Shown piece by piece: positions 1 to 6,929 of a stretch of DNA of 17,682 nt. The stretch spans positions 1 through 17,682 of the forward strand of contig JAISDO010000001.1 in assembly GCA_031264755.1 (NCBI GenBank). The letters are read 5' to 3'. The notes under the pieces were generated by a model, which ran no database searches, had not been told where the DNA came from, and saw only the letters and a program-made list of their open reading frames with translations. The stretch's first letter is position 1. Each line of letters begins with the position of its first letter. The DNA comes from Clostridiales bacterium. Lineage in GTDB: Bacteria > Bacillota_A > Clostridia > Christensenellales > Pumilibacteraceae. Position numbers and translations under genes: made by a program.

Positions 1-118
1 TTATTTTTTATTACACTAGGATTGTCTACTACTCTACACTTAATCCAATCTTATACTCTACACATTCTACAGTACAATGTGGTACCATTCACTATACTAC
101 TATATATTTTTTCTAAGA

Positions 119-208
119 TCATTTTTGTGCTAGTATAGCACAATCACCTGTGATAGTGCTAGTATTTTTATCATCTTTTTCGTTCATATTCTGATCTTTT
201 TTGTTCAT
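119..208 (-). CDS. Candidate 29-residue small ORF in repeat copy 1
   Basis: An ATG-to-TGA frame encodes a peptide that begins MNKKDQNMN and ends AILAQK. It matches the 29-residue frame in repeat copy 2 (2009-2098) in length and at 23 of 29 positions. All six differing codons change the amino acid and none is silent, and no Shine-Dalgarno precedes the ATG. The DNA may therefore be conserved for another reason, such as the inverted repeat it overlaps. If translated, it could be a leader or signal peptide. Low confidence. Confidence 0.22.
   Translation of the reverse strand: MNKKDQNMNEKDDKNTSTITGDCAILAQK
127..161. promoter_or_regulatory. Triple half-site inverted repeat, copy 1
   Basis: On the plus strand GTGCTA, 3 nt, TAGCAC, 14 nt and GTGCTA follow one another. 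The middle TAGCAC can pair with either neighbour, giving two mutually exclusive hairpins. The longer arm pairing also includes ATCAC/GTGAT, where copy 2 has ATTAC/GTGAT, so pairing is kept or improved here at that position. It could be a protein operator or an RNA switch. Confidence 0.45.
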
Positions 209-314
209 AGATGTTGCATGTTACATATCATGAAAATTCTCACAAACTAAAGAAGACTATTACTCTCACTATGCTCTTTTTAGTTGGCTATATTGTATCA
301 AATCTCAATATATT

Positions 315-348
315 AGACACCACGTTGCAAAGTTGCAACGTGGTGTCT
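315..348 (-). terminator. Perfect hairpin ending cassette A
   Basis: Two 16-bp arms (315-330 and 333-348) pair perfectly around a 2-nt centre. The hairpin lies about 50 bp after the end of the cassette A membrane gene. No clear T-run follows on the minus strand, as with several other long perfect hairpins at operon ends in this window. Confidence 0.6.
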
Positions 349-396
349 TGCTGTGTGTATGACACAATCACACAGTAACTCTTACTATTAGTACGT

Positions 397-915
397 TTAG
401 TACGTTTTTGATCTGACTTTGTCTCTATAGTATTTGCAACCAAACAATACACACAACAATTGTACTACAACTACAAAGATTGCCAATATACAGGCTGCCA
501 ACTTGTCGCCACCAAAAAGCTTGTACATTATCTCACCACACATACCAATACAAAACCAACATATTCCGACTTCAACTAAAGTTGCAATACCTATCAACAT
601 TATGTTGACAACCTTGTATCTATTGGTGTCGTATTTGTCTTTGTGCGTCTTGTTGTTGAGCAATGGGTATTGCATCAAGTCCCAATTGACTAGAAACATT
701 GGCAAAATTGTATTGAGTACCACATCTACTTTGCTAGGGTTGTCACCAAGCATGCTTTTCCAATTGTACCTTCTGTTGACTAGTGTAACTACAGTGTATA
801 CAACACCTACATACAACCCATCAGCATATGTGATATAGTACATGTTTAACCATACACCTACTAGCACAACTGCAACTAGTATAGTCCCAACAGACAACCG
901 TTGTACCCAATTCAT
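397..915 (-). CDS. Cassette A partner: four-pass membrane protein, immunity-like
   Basis: This 172-residue protein is not one I recognise. Hydrophobic segments at about 7-25, 29-46, 101-125 and 139-160 suggest four membrane passes, with a polar, basic region around 87-100 and a basic C-terminal tail. Its ATG follows the stop of the upstream gene immediately (TAAATG), so the two are probably translationally coupled. Cassettes B, C and D have a small multi-pass protein in the same position, but these partners share no obvious sequence similarity. A different membrane protein paired with each variable secreted-type protein resembles bacteriocin immunity organisation, which is the inferred role. 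A dedicated exporter or processing partner is an alternative. The hairpin at 315-348 closes the operon. Confidence 0.75.
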   Translation of the reverse strand: MNWVQRLSVGTILVAVVLVGVWLNMYYITYADGLYVGVVYTVVTLVNRRYNWKSMLGDNPSKVDVVLNTILPMFLVNWDLMQYPLLNNKTHKDKYDTNRYKVVNIMLIGIATLVEVGICWFCIGMCGEIMYKLFGGDKLAACILAIFVVVVQLLCVLFGCKYYRDKVRSKTY

Positions 916-1869
916 TTAGCGTTGACTCACCCACACACTCCTATTGAGAAAGAGTAGATTGGTGTCTATCTCAACCGTGTTTTCTTTTCTAAACAAATTT
1001 TGTAGACCTTCTTTCAAGAAGGGATCTCCTAGTGTATAGTATATAAATGAACCTAGCAATTTGACAATAAAACCAACCACAGCCCCACCAATACCACCAG
1101 TTGCCGCACTCAACGCAGCCGACACGACCATACCACCTACAAACACGCCATAAACTACAGCAAAAACCACTTCCGAATTATCATTAAGCCATGTCTCCAT
1201 AGCTCCAATACCTACAAAATCAACAGCTTTGATCAACCATTTGACAAATTTAGATGGTGTATTAACACTAAGTATTGAGGACCCTAATAGTGCAGTAACT
1301 GCTGTAACCGCTCCAAACAATATAGACGCTAGTGTACCTAATGCAAAATGATAACCTACAGGTATACCCAAAAACCCTCTTCTTACATAACCTTCATGAG
1401 CCCCACCAGAAATATATCGCAAAGATGTCTTCTGATTGCCACCAAACTGATTAATATACTCTACCGTCAACTGATAATCACCATTGGCATCTATATACAA
1501 TGTACCGTCATCAACCAATGCGTTAATTCTATCTAGCATCTCAGCATGTTGTTGCAAAACTTCAAAATCTTGAGGCTCTATTGCTTGAGCTCTCGTTGTA
1601 CTAGTACCCAAATCTATTGATACGGTACCATTGTCATTGAAAGTATACAAATATCCATACTTGTATACCAATGCCTCAAAATCTACATCGCTTGATACAC
1701 TTTGCTCAGTATTGGGATTGCCAATTGTACCCAATCCTTGCATACCATACTCACTACGCAATACTGCTACCATCAACGCACCAACTGGCAAGATTACCAC
1801 CAACGCCATTATGATAGATAGCTTGACTTTGCCTACTCTACTGGTAGGCTTGCTTACACTTGAATTCAT
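916..1869 (-). CDS. Cassette A anchored protein with Gly-rich hydrophobic domain, toxin-like
   Basis: The 317-residue protein starts at ATG 1869, 5 nt after AGGAGG (1875-1880); a TTG at 1872 is too close to the Shine-Dalgarno. Residues 11-42 are a basic stretch plus a membrane helix, identical in 30 of 32 positions to the leader of the 16831-17604 protein. A polar stalk follows (about 43-160), sharing a pattern D-G-x-L-x-I-D-x-x-G (about 121-130) with cassette C. Hydrophobic Gly/Ala-rich segments lie at about 164-191 and 224-278. V-E-I at 299-301 sits about 18 residues from the C-terminus, where B and C have KGVEL. The leader should place the protein in or across the membrane. I infer a pore-forming or bacteriocin-like effector; no catalytic motif is visible. 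Its upstream region is repeat copy 2. Confidence 0.8.
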   Translation of the reverse strand: MNSSVSKPTSRVGKVKLSIIMALVVILPVGALMVAVLRSEYGMQGLGTIGNPNTEQSVSSDVDFEALVYKYGYLYTFNDNGTVSIDLGTSTTRAQAIEPQDFEVLQQHAEMLDRINALVDDGTLYIDANGDYQLTVEYINQFGGNQKTSLRYISGGAHEGYVRRGFLGIPVGYHFALGTLASILFGAVTAVTALLGSSILSVNTPSKFVKWLIKAVDFVGIGAMETWLNDNSEVVFAVVYGVFVGGMVVSAALSAATGGIGGAVVGFIVKLLGSFIYYTLGDPFLKEGLQNLFRKENTVEIDTNLLFLNRSVWVSQR

Positions 1870-1980
1870 CAAGTCCTCCTAACAAATATATGTTTGTTAT
1901 ATTTCACTAGGATAGAGCTATGTCTACGACATATACAATCTCTTACTCTACATATTCTACAGTACAATGTGGTACCATTC

Positions 1981-1986
1981 ATTATA
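1981..1986 (-). promoter_or_regulatory. Possible -10 box of cassette A
   Basis: On the minus strand TATAAT occurs here, about 100 bp upstream of the cassette A start; repeat copy 1 has TATAGT at 91-96. No TTGACA-like hexamer lies 16-18 bp upstream (ATCTTA is found instead). The promoter may therefore depend on an activator or an alternative sigma factor. A second TATAAT overlaps at 1989-1994. Confidence 0.35.
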
Positions 1987-2008
1987 CTATTATATATTTT
2001 TTCTAAGA

Positions 2009-2098
2009 TCATTTTTGTGCTAGTATAGCACTATTACCTGTGATAGTGCTAGTGATTTTACCAACTTTATCGTTCATATTCTGATCTTTTTTGTTCAT
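2009..2098 (-). CDS. Candidate 29-residue small ORF in repeat copy 2
   Basis: The frame starts MNKKDQNMND and ends AILAQK, then TGA. Length and frame match copy 1 (119-208). There is no Shine-Dalgarno, and every codon difference between the copies is nonsynonymous. This argues against purifying selection on the peptide but fits either diversification or noncoding constraint. Confidence 0.22.
   Translation of the reverse strand: MNKKDQNMNDKVGKITSTITGNSAILAQK
2017..2051. promoter_or_regulatory. Triple half-site inverted repeat, copy 2
   Basis: GTGCTA (2017-2022), TAGCAC (2026-2031) and GTGCTA (2046-2051) on the plus strand form two competing hairpins. The longer one, 2026-2051, has 12-bp arms with a single G-T pair. 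It is the same element as 127-161. Its place upstream of the cassette A promoter suggests an operator or an RNA switch. Confidence 0.45.
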
Positions 2099-2192
2099 AG
2101 ATACTTTGGTAAATATATTATCTGCTAGACATACTATACATTGTTGAGATTTATAATTTATTTTGTTGATACATTGCTACAAGAGTACAACA

Positions 2193-2226
2193 ATAGGGCG
2201 ACCAATATGAGTATTGGTCGCCCTAT
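2193..2226 (-). terminator. Terminator of the spoIIE-gerA block
   Basis: Perfect 15-bp arms (2193-2207 and 2212-2226) with a 4-nt loop and a GGGCGACC core lie about 95 bp downstream of the GerA-family gene. No strong T-run follows. Confidence 0.65.
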
Positions 2227-2319
2227 ATTATTGACAAGTATTGTATTAGAAGTGGATCTAAACTGTTGCTTGTCCAACCCTGTCACCCAAAACCACAATT
2301 GTGCTATGCATCTGTATCC

Positions 2320-3699
2320 TTATCTTGTGTTGCGAATAATCGTGTCACGCTTGAGAAAAGTCCCTCCAGTATTGACGAAAGGCCGCAAAAAGCTCTCATG
2401 CATAAACTCCATACGAGACATACAAGCGAGCATAGCCAACAACCCAAGTACTAGACCATAAAATCCAGTCAAACATGCCAACAACGCCAATACCATTCGC
2501 CATATCTTGATAGCATTACCCAAATCCTGGTCAGGTGTAGTATACCCGGCTATTGCCGTCAAAGCTACAATAACAACAACACTACTACTAATAAAACTAG
2601 CCGTCACCGCTGCTTGCCCAACGACGAGTCCACCCACTATAGACGCCGCCGGTCCTACTGCCTTGGGCATACGCAAGCCCGCTTCTACCAATATTTCAAA
2701 AGCCATAAGCATAAAAAACACTTCAAAAGGCGTAGGAAAAGCCACCCCCTCCTTGCTAGCTATGAGAGAGATAGCTAGATCTCTTGGTATCATCTCATGA
2801 TGAAAGAGCATAACAGCTATATAGAAGCTAGGTAGTATAGTAGCTATAAAGAATGCCGAATATCTCAAAATGCGAGTAAAGCTAGCCACAATATAGTTGC
2901 GACTGTAGTCCTCTACCGCTTGCATCATCATAGAAAAAGTAGCGGGGACAATATACACATATGGCAAATTGTCTATTATGATAGCTATTTTGCCCTCGTT
3001 GATATTGGCCGCAACCTTGTCTGGACGCTCGCTATACGTCATATGTGGAAAGACCTTGTTCTTGTGTCTGGACAAGTGATCCTCCAAATCTGCACTACTA
3101 AATATACCACGCTTGCCAAAAGCTTCTATTTTGGTCTTGATTGCATCCACCATATCTAGATCGGCATGCTCCCTATTGTAACACAACGCAACTACGGTCT
3201 GGACACTTTGCCCCACTACTATCTCTCTAATGCTCAACTCAGTAGAGCGATAGTGTGCCCTCAAGAGTGCAGTATTAAGTCTAAAACTCTCTACAAAACA
3301 GTCCTTAGAGCCCTTGATTATGTTCTCACTAGACTCTGATACCCCACGCATCTGTACTCCACGCAAGTCAACACACACAGCGATATCACAATTGGGCAAA
3401 GTCAAGACAACACAACCCAACAACAACTGCATCAAGGCGTCATTGAGAGTATCTACAACTAGTACTTTGGCTTGGGGCAACACACGAGTCTGTATAGTCA
3501 CAAGTATATCCTTGTTGTCTAGTCCACTGTATACAGAGGCCCGCAATATTGGCGTCAACACAAAGGACATTTGGTCACTAGATACCAAGCCTTCTATATA
3601 GACTATGGTCAACTCAATATTGTCGCCTATCACAACTTGCCTACTAGCTAAGTCAGATGGGCTATCCAAATGCTGCCGAATACTATCAAAATTTATCAT
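2320..3699 (-). CDS. GerA/SpoVAF-family spore germination membrane protein
   Basis: At 459 residues it is close to the usual size of GerAA or SpoVAF (about 480-490). These are A-type subunits of nutrient germinant receptors in the spore inner membrane. The family signature R-G-V-S-E-x-x-E-x-x-I-x-G occurs at about 118-130, with the F-x-E-x-x-R-x-N-x-A-L-x-R continuation at 135-147. The C-terminal membrane part (about 280-425, five hydrophobic stretches) has E-G-V-x-F-P (317-322), a conserved A-F-E-I-L-x-E-A-G-x-R (333-343), and S-I-V-G-G-L-x-x-G-Q-A-A-V (353-365). No B or C subunit gene lies next to it, so it may be SpoVAF-like or work with subunits encoded elsewhere. It follows the SpoIIE-like gene by 43 bp and is probably co-transcribed with it. 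There is no clear Shine-Dalgarno before ATG 3699. Confidence 0.9.
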   Translation of the reverse strand: MINFDSIRQHLDSPSDLASRQVVIGDNIELTIVYIEGLVSSDQMSFVLTPILRASVYSGLDNKDILVTIQTRVLPQAKVLVVDTLNDALMQLLLGCVVLTLPNCDIAVCVDLRGVQMRGVSESSENIIKGSKDCFVESFRLNTALLRAHYRSTELSIREIVVGQSVQTVVALCYNREHADLDMVDAIKTKIEAFGKRGIFSSADLEDHLSRHKNKVFPHMTYSERPDKVAANINEGKIAIIIDNLPYVYIVPATFSMMMQAVEDYSRNYIVASFTRILRYSAFFIATILPSFYIAVMLFHHEMIPRDLAISLIASKEGVAFPTPFEVFFMLMAFEILVEAGLRMPKAVGPAASIVGGLVVGQAAVTASFISSSVVVIVALTAIAGYTTPDQDLGNAIKIWRMVLALLACLTGFYGLVLGLLAMLACMSRMEFMHESFLRPFVNTGGTFLKRDTIIRNTR

Positions 3700-3742
3700 A
3701 TATCTAAAGTGTATGTAAATATGACAGATTTTAGCAACTGTA

Positions 3743-5188
3743 CTATTTGTTGTTGTGCAATCTTGCTAGCAATAGGGTCATATCATCATTTGGTTGAACT
3801 GCTGTGAGTATGTCACTGTATACTATCTTAGCGATATCTTGCAATGTTAGATTGTGCATACTGAGCAATGTATACAAATACGACAATTGAAGTCTATCAA
3901 ATATGCCGTCACTCATCAAGACAATTGTATCACCTGATTGCATACACATTGTATCCAATATAGGCGTATATTCGGTAATTATGCCCATAGGGAGATTGCA
4001 ACTTGTGGCAATATTGATACTGCGATTGCTCATTAGTATGGTTGTAGGAGTGCCATTTTTGGATATACTCACTTTGCCCGTATTGAGATTGATATCAACA
4101 ATATCTAATGTTGCATACATGTCATCATCACTCAACATCAACTTGTTGACATAACGCAAAGCTTGCGGTATATCATAGCCATGCTGCAACAAGTCCTCAA
4201 TCAAGCATACAGTATCACAGCTAGCACAATTAGCACTCTCACCATTGCCCATACCATCAGACAATACCAAATATGCCTTGCTATCTTTGTACAATACTTG
4301 ACATGTATCACCAGATACGCCACCTTTGGCGAGCGATGCTATACAATATTCTATATTATATACTGTATCTTGATGTGTCCCAACCACTGGTACTACACTA
4401 TGTTGCTGTAGACCAATTGGCTGCATTGTACTGGATATCTGTATGCTTGTATTATTGTATCCAAATTGCACTTGTAGTACATACAATACATTGCAACTCA
4501 CACTCAACAAGATCACAACTCCAATTGCTGCAACCCATACCACATAGATACTTCTCAATTGCATCAGCCCAAACCCAAATATGCATACTATACTCATTAG
4601 TGCTATTGAATTGGACAGACACCAATTGTCACTACGGCAACAACCGCACCAATTGCAACAATGACAAATACAATAGACCACGCCAATTAGCACTACATTG
4701 AGCACCATTTGTATAGGCAAAGCGTGCTGACAATACAAATCCAATGTAGACAGAGCGAGCACAATCACAACAACACTGCACTTGACAATTTTGGCTCTAT
4801 CTACACATTTGTTGACAATACAACCACACACAACAATTACCACGCTACAAGCCACACCTATAGCCACCGTATCCCTCGTATACAACACTGTAGTGTACTG
4901 CATACCATATAGGATAGCAACTGCATATATTATTGCCACAATACTTGCACGTCCATGATACAAGCAATACAGCATCACAGCAATCCCAAACGGCATAGTA
5001 TTGTATACACGCAACAGACCACATATCAATACAAACATGCTCAACAATATTGTACTGTATACTGCATTGTTATTGCTACATATTGAACTAGGACAGTCTG
5101 ATTCAACAAGTACCTTGTATGTAGAGGTATCACGTGTCCAATTATACACATTATTGTATTCACAATTTACATTTAGTTTGTTAATCAT
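3743..5188 (-). CDS. spoIIE: SpoIIE-like stage II sporulation PP2C phosphatase, short form
   Basis: SpoIIE dephosphorylates SpoIIAA, the anti-anti-sigma factor, to release sigma-F in the forespore. This 481-residue protein has about eight hydrophobic segments between residues 43 and 238 and a PP2C/SpoIIE catalytic domain from about 280 to 476. Metal-site motifs are V-S-G-D (291-294), S-D-G-M-G-N-G (310-316), S-D-G (426-428) and N-D-D-M-T (467-471). The order of ten-helix-type membrane domain then phosphatase matches SpoIIE, but the Bacillus protein is about 830 residues. Only about 40 residues separate membrane and phosphatase parts here, so most of the central dimerisation/FtsZ-interacting region is missing. 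Residues 173-190 contain eight cysteines. Another membrane-bound PP2C regulator is possible, but the GerA-family neighbour supports sporulation. A promoter lies at 5240-5269. Confidence 0.85.
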   Translation of the reverse strand: MINKLNVNCEYNNVYNWTRDTSTYKVLVESDCPSSICSNNNAVYSTILLSMFVLICGLLRVYNTMPFGIAVMLYCLYHGRASIVAIIYAVAILYGMQYTTVLYTRDTVAIGVACSVVIVVCGCIVNKCVDRAKIVKCSVVVIVLALSTLDLYCQHALPIQMVLNVVLIGVVYCICHCCNWCGCCRSDNWCLSNSIALMSIVCIFGFGLMQLRSIYVVWVAAIGVVILLSVSCNVLYVLQVQFGYNNTSIQISSTMQPIGLQQHSVVPVVGTHQDTVYNIEYCIASLAKGGVSGDTCQVLYKDSKAYLVLSDGMGNGESANCASCDTVCLIEDLLQHGYDIPQALRYVNKLMLSDDDMYATLDIVDINLNTGKVSISKNGTPTTILMSNRSINIATSCNLPMGIITEYTPILDTMCMQSGDTIVLMSDGIFDRLQLSYLYTLLSMHNLTLQDIAKIVYSDILTAVQPNDDMTLLLARLHNNK

Positions 5189-5239
5189 GTATACATTTTA
5201 ACACAATACACAGAGTATGTTTTTGATAAGTTGTGTAGT

Positions 5240-5269
5240 ATTATGACAGCATTTGTACAAACAAGTCAA
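5240..5269 (-). promoter_or_regulatory. SigA-type promoter for the spoIIE-like gene
   Basis: On the minus strand TTGACT (5264-5269), an 18-bp spacer and CATAAT (5240-5245) lie about 50 bp upstream of ATG 5188. No convincing Spo0A box was seen. The candidate rests on motif match only. Confidence 0.5.
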
Positions 5270-5301
5270 TAAGTATTAATACAATATGTCTTGTATAACA
5301 A

Positions 5302-5343
5302 AATATTGAGTGCCAATCCAAATCAAGGTGGACACTCAATATT
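5302..5343 (-). terminator. Terminator of the infC-rplT-methyltransferase operon
   Basis: An 11-bp arm pair (5302-5312 and 5333-5343) is extended by CCA/TGG (5313-5315 and 5329-5331) past one bulged base. On the minus strand it is followed by a T-rich ATTTTGTTAT. It lies about 75 bp after the methyltransferase stop. Confidence 0.6.
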
Positions 5344-5419
5344 GATATGTTTTGCAAAGACGGCATTGGCAACAACTACGGGTATATATCTCCGTAAGAC
5401 ACAACCGGGTCAAGCTTGC

Positions 5420-6205
5420 TTAAGTATCAAAGGCTAATTTGTACATTATTACGCTAGCGGCGACTGCGGCATTGAGAGACTCTAGGTCATTGAGCATAGG
5501 TAGAGATATGTTGTAGTTGCTTGTCTCTAATATGGCTTGCCTTATTCCGTTGGCTTCGTTACCTATTACTAGACACTTGTTGCCTTTTGGCAATTGTACA
5601 ACACTACTATCATATATATTGTCACCTATTGGGGTTGTACATACTACGCTATAGTGTCGTTTGATTTGGAGGATATCGACTGCCATGCGTACATCTAGCC
5701 CAAACAATCCAGATGCCGCACTTCGCACAACTTTGGGAGAATATACATCTACACAATTGTTGACCCACACTAGTCCAAATCCTGTTGCCCTAGCAGTACG
5801 CAAGATTGCTCCCATATTGCCTGGGTCTGCCACCCTATCTAGATACAAACAATGTTTGTGATTGCTTGCCAATATATCAATATCTACAGTCACATTGCTA
5901 GGCTTGTATACTATTGCCAACATTCCTTGATTGTTGACAGTATCGCACAAAGCCCCAAATACGTCATCTTGTACGATCCGACATTCAATATTGACAGTTG
6001 TCAACCAATGCACTAGTTCTGCTTGCCTATCCACAATCTTGCTACTCAACACAATGGACTGCACTCGCTCTCTATGTTTGAGAGCTTCTTGTACACCTCG
6101 TTCGCCTTCAATACAAAAAACACCGTACATATCACGGTATTTTTTGTGTTTCAATTTGGCTACTTTCTTGACAAATTCATTGTTGCTACTTTCAATCAAT
6201 TTCAA
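5420..6205 (-). CDS. TrmH/SpoU-family RNA 2'-O-methyltransferase
   Basis: SPOUT enzymes transfer a methyl group from S-adenosylmethionine to ribose 2'-O in rRNA or tRNA through a trefoil knot. The 261-residue protein has an N-terminal substrate-binding-like domain (about 1-100) and the three SpoU motifs. Motif 1 is D-R-V-A-D-P-G-N-M-G-x-I-x-R-T-A (123-138), motif 2 is I-G-N-E-A-N-G-I (214-221), and motif 3 is L-P-M-x-x-x-x-E-S-L-N-A-A-V-A-A (235-250). The likely start is TTG 6205, 48 bp after rplT, with only a weak GGTGTGG upstream. A methyltransferase of this family next to rplT is common in Firmicutes. The exact RNA target cannot be read from the sequence; a 23S rRNA position is likeliest. 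Confidence 0.9.
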   Translation of the reverse strand: MKLIESSNNEFVKKVAKLKHKKYRDMYGVFCIEGERGVQEALKHRERVQSIVLSSKIVDRQAELVHWLTTVNIECRIVQDDVFGALCDTVNNQGMLAIVYKPSNVTVDIDILASNHKHCLYLDRVADPGNMGAILRTARATGFGLVWVNNCVDVYSPKVVRSAASGLFGLDVRMAVDILQIKRHYSVVCTTPIGDNIYDSSVVQLPKGNKCLVIGNEANGIRQAILETSNYNISLPMLNDLESLNAAVAASVIMYKLAFDT

Positions 6206-6253
6206 TCCACACCACTAATGCAAGAGAGCGACGACCTTGCAAGTTGCACATAT

Positions 6254-6604
6254 CTACATAGTCGCCTTAGCCCTGTCTACTAATGCAGCAAATCCTTGAG
6301 GATCAGTTACCGCAATATCCGCCAATACCTTGCGATCTAGGTCTATCTGGGCTATCTTGAGCCCATGTATCAACTTGCTATACGACAAGCCATTGAGTCT
6401 AGCTGCCGCATTGATACGAGCTATCCACAACTGTCTAAACTCTCTCTTCTTGTGTCGTCTCCCAATGTATGCGTACATTTGAGACTTCATCACTGCTTCT
6501 CTAGCTATACGATAAGTCTTGGACTTGAGCCCCCAATATCCTTTGGCAAGTCTTAGTATTTTTCTTCTTTTTTTGACTGCATTAACTGCTCTTTTAATTC
6601 TCAT
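6254..6604 (-). CDS. rplT: 50S ribosomal protein L20
   Basis: L20 is a primary 23S rRNA-binding protein needed early in large-subunit assembly. In many Firmicutes it also represses the infC-rpmI-rplT operon by binding the leader RNA. The 116 residues match the family end to end: basic N-terminus (M-R-I-K-R-A-V-N-A), L-A-K-G-Y-x-G (about 19-25), R-R-H-K-K-R-x-F-R-x-L-W-I-x-R-I-N-A-A (49-67), and G-L-S-Y-S-x-L-I-x-G-L (72-82). The usual Pro at position 2 is absent. It is the third gene of the operon, 90 bp after rpmI. The leader hairpins at 7937-8021 are candidate targets for its autoregulation. Confidence 0.97.
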   Translation of the reverse strand: MRIKRAVNAVKKRRKILRLAKGYWGLKSKTYRIAREAVMKSQMYAYIGRRHKKREFRQLWIARINAAARLNGLSYSKLIHGLKIAQIDLDRKVLADIAVTDPQGFAALVDRAKATM

Positions 6605-6694
6605 ACCCTATACCTCGCATTGTACATCACAACAACATACATCAACTATACTAGTTATCCATATCTAACATCAACCAACATTTGTCCCATGATA

Positions 6695-6898
6695 TCAATG
6701 TCTCTTTTGTATCATTATACGCATTGTTGCTGCTTCTTTGTTGTTGGATAGATATCCATCTTGACGCAAACCTACCTTGCGTTTGGTTGCACGTTTGGTC
6801 AATATATGTGCCCGGTTCATCTTGCGGTATTTGACTTTGCCCGATGCACTTGTTCTAAATCTCTTTTTTGCTCCGCTATTGCTCTTGAATTTTGGCAT
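6695..6898 (-). CDS. rpmI: 50S ribosomal protein L35
   Basis: A 67-residue small basic ribosomal protein beginning [14 protein letters not shown], which is the L35 signature, with R-A-H-I-L-T-K-R (29-36) in the middle. The start is ATG 6898, 6 nt after GAGGAGG. The in-frame ATG five codons upstream (6913) lies within the Shine-Dalgarno itself and is not the start. It follows infC by 31 bp and precedes rplT, the standard order. Confidence 0.97.
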   Translation of the reverse strand: MPKFKSNSGAKKRFRTSASGKVKYRKMNRAHILTKRATKRKVGLRQDGYLSNNKEAATMRIMIQKRH

Positions 6899-6929
6899 TT
6901 GTGCCCTCCTCATTAACTGACCACTATGC

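Larger units (their letters stand above)
1..210 (-). repeat. 210-bp cassette-promoter repeat, copy 1
   Basis: This stretch aligns without gaps to 1891-2100 at a constant offset of 1890. Identity is high from about position 53 to 206 and weaker at 1-52, where CACTAGGAT is still shared. Copy 2 sits directly upstream of cassette A, ending about 10 bp before its Shine-Dalgarno, so this copy should be the upstream region of another gene starting just beyond the left edge. Read on the minus strand it holds a small ORF (208-119), three half-sites of an inverted repeat (127-161) and a possible -10 TATAGT (91-96) with no clear -35. The two copies are direct repeats and could recombine. Confidence 0.85.
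1891..2100 (-). repeat. 210-bp cassette-promoter repeat, copy 2
   Basis: This is the counterpart of 1-210 with no indels. It lies directly upstream of cassette A, between that gene's Shine-Dalgarno and the terminator of the GerA-family gene. Similarity ends just after position 2100. The part from 1944 to 2010, which holds the possible promoter, is better conserved than the small-ORF part, with about three differences in 65 bp. Together with copy 1 it flanks cassette A as a direct repeat. Confidence 0.85.

Noticed and set aside
434..838. Long plus-strand ORFs opposite the cassette, mutL, spoIIE-like and ABC genes
   Set aside because: They lie antisense to convincing genes, have Thr/Ser/Leu/His-rich shadow composition and lack ribosome binding sites.
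1..2100. The 210-bp repeats as ends of an insertion sequence or the start of a CRISPR array
   Set aside because: No transposase, no terminal inverted repeats or target duplication, and the unit is too long and too rare in the window to be a CRISPR repeat; its position matches a cassette promoter region.
6899..6913. Upstream ATG start for L35 (M-R-R-A-Q extension)
   Set aside because: The extra codons are the Shine-Dalgarno GAGGAGG itself; M-P-K-F-K at 6898 matches the family start.
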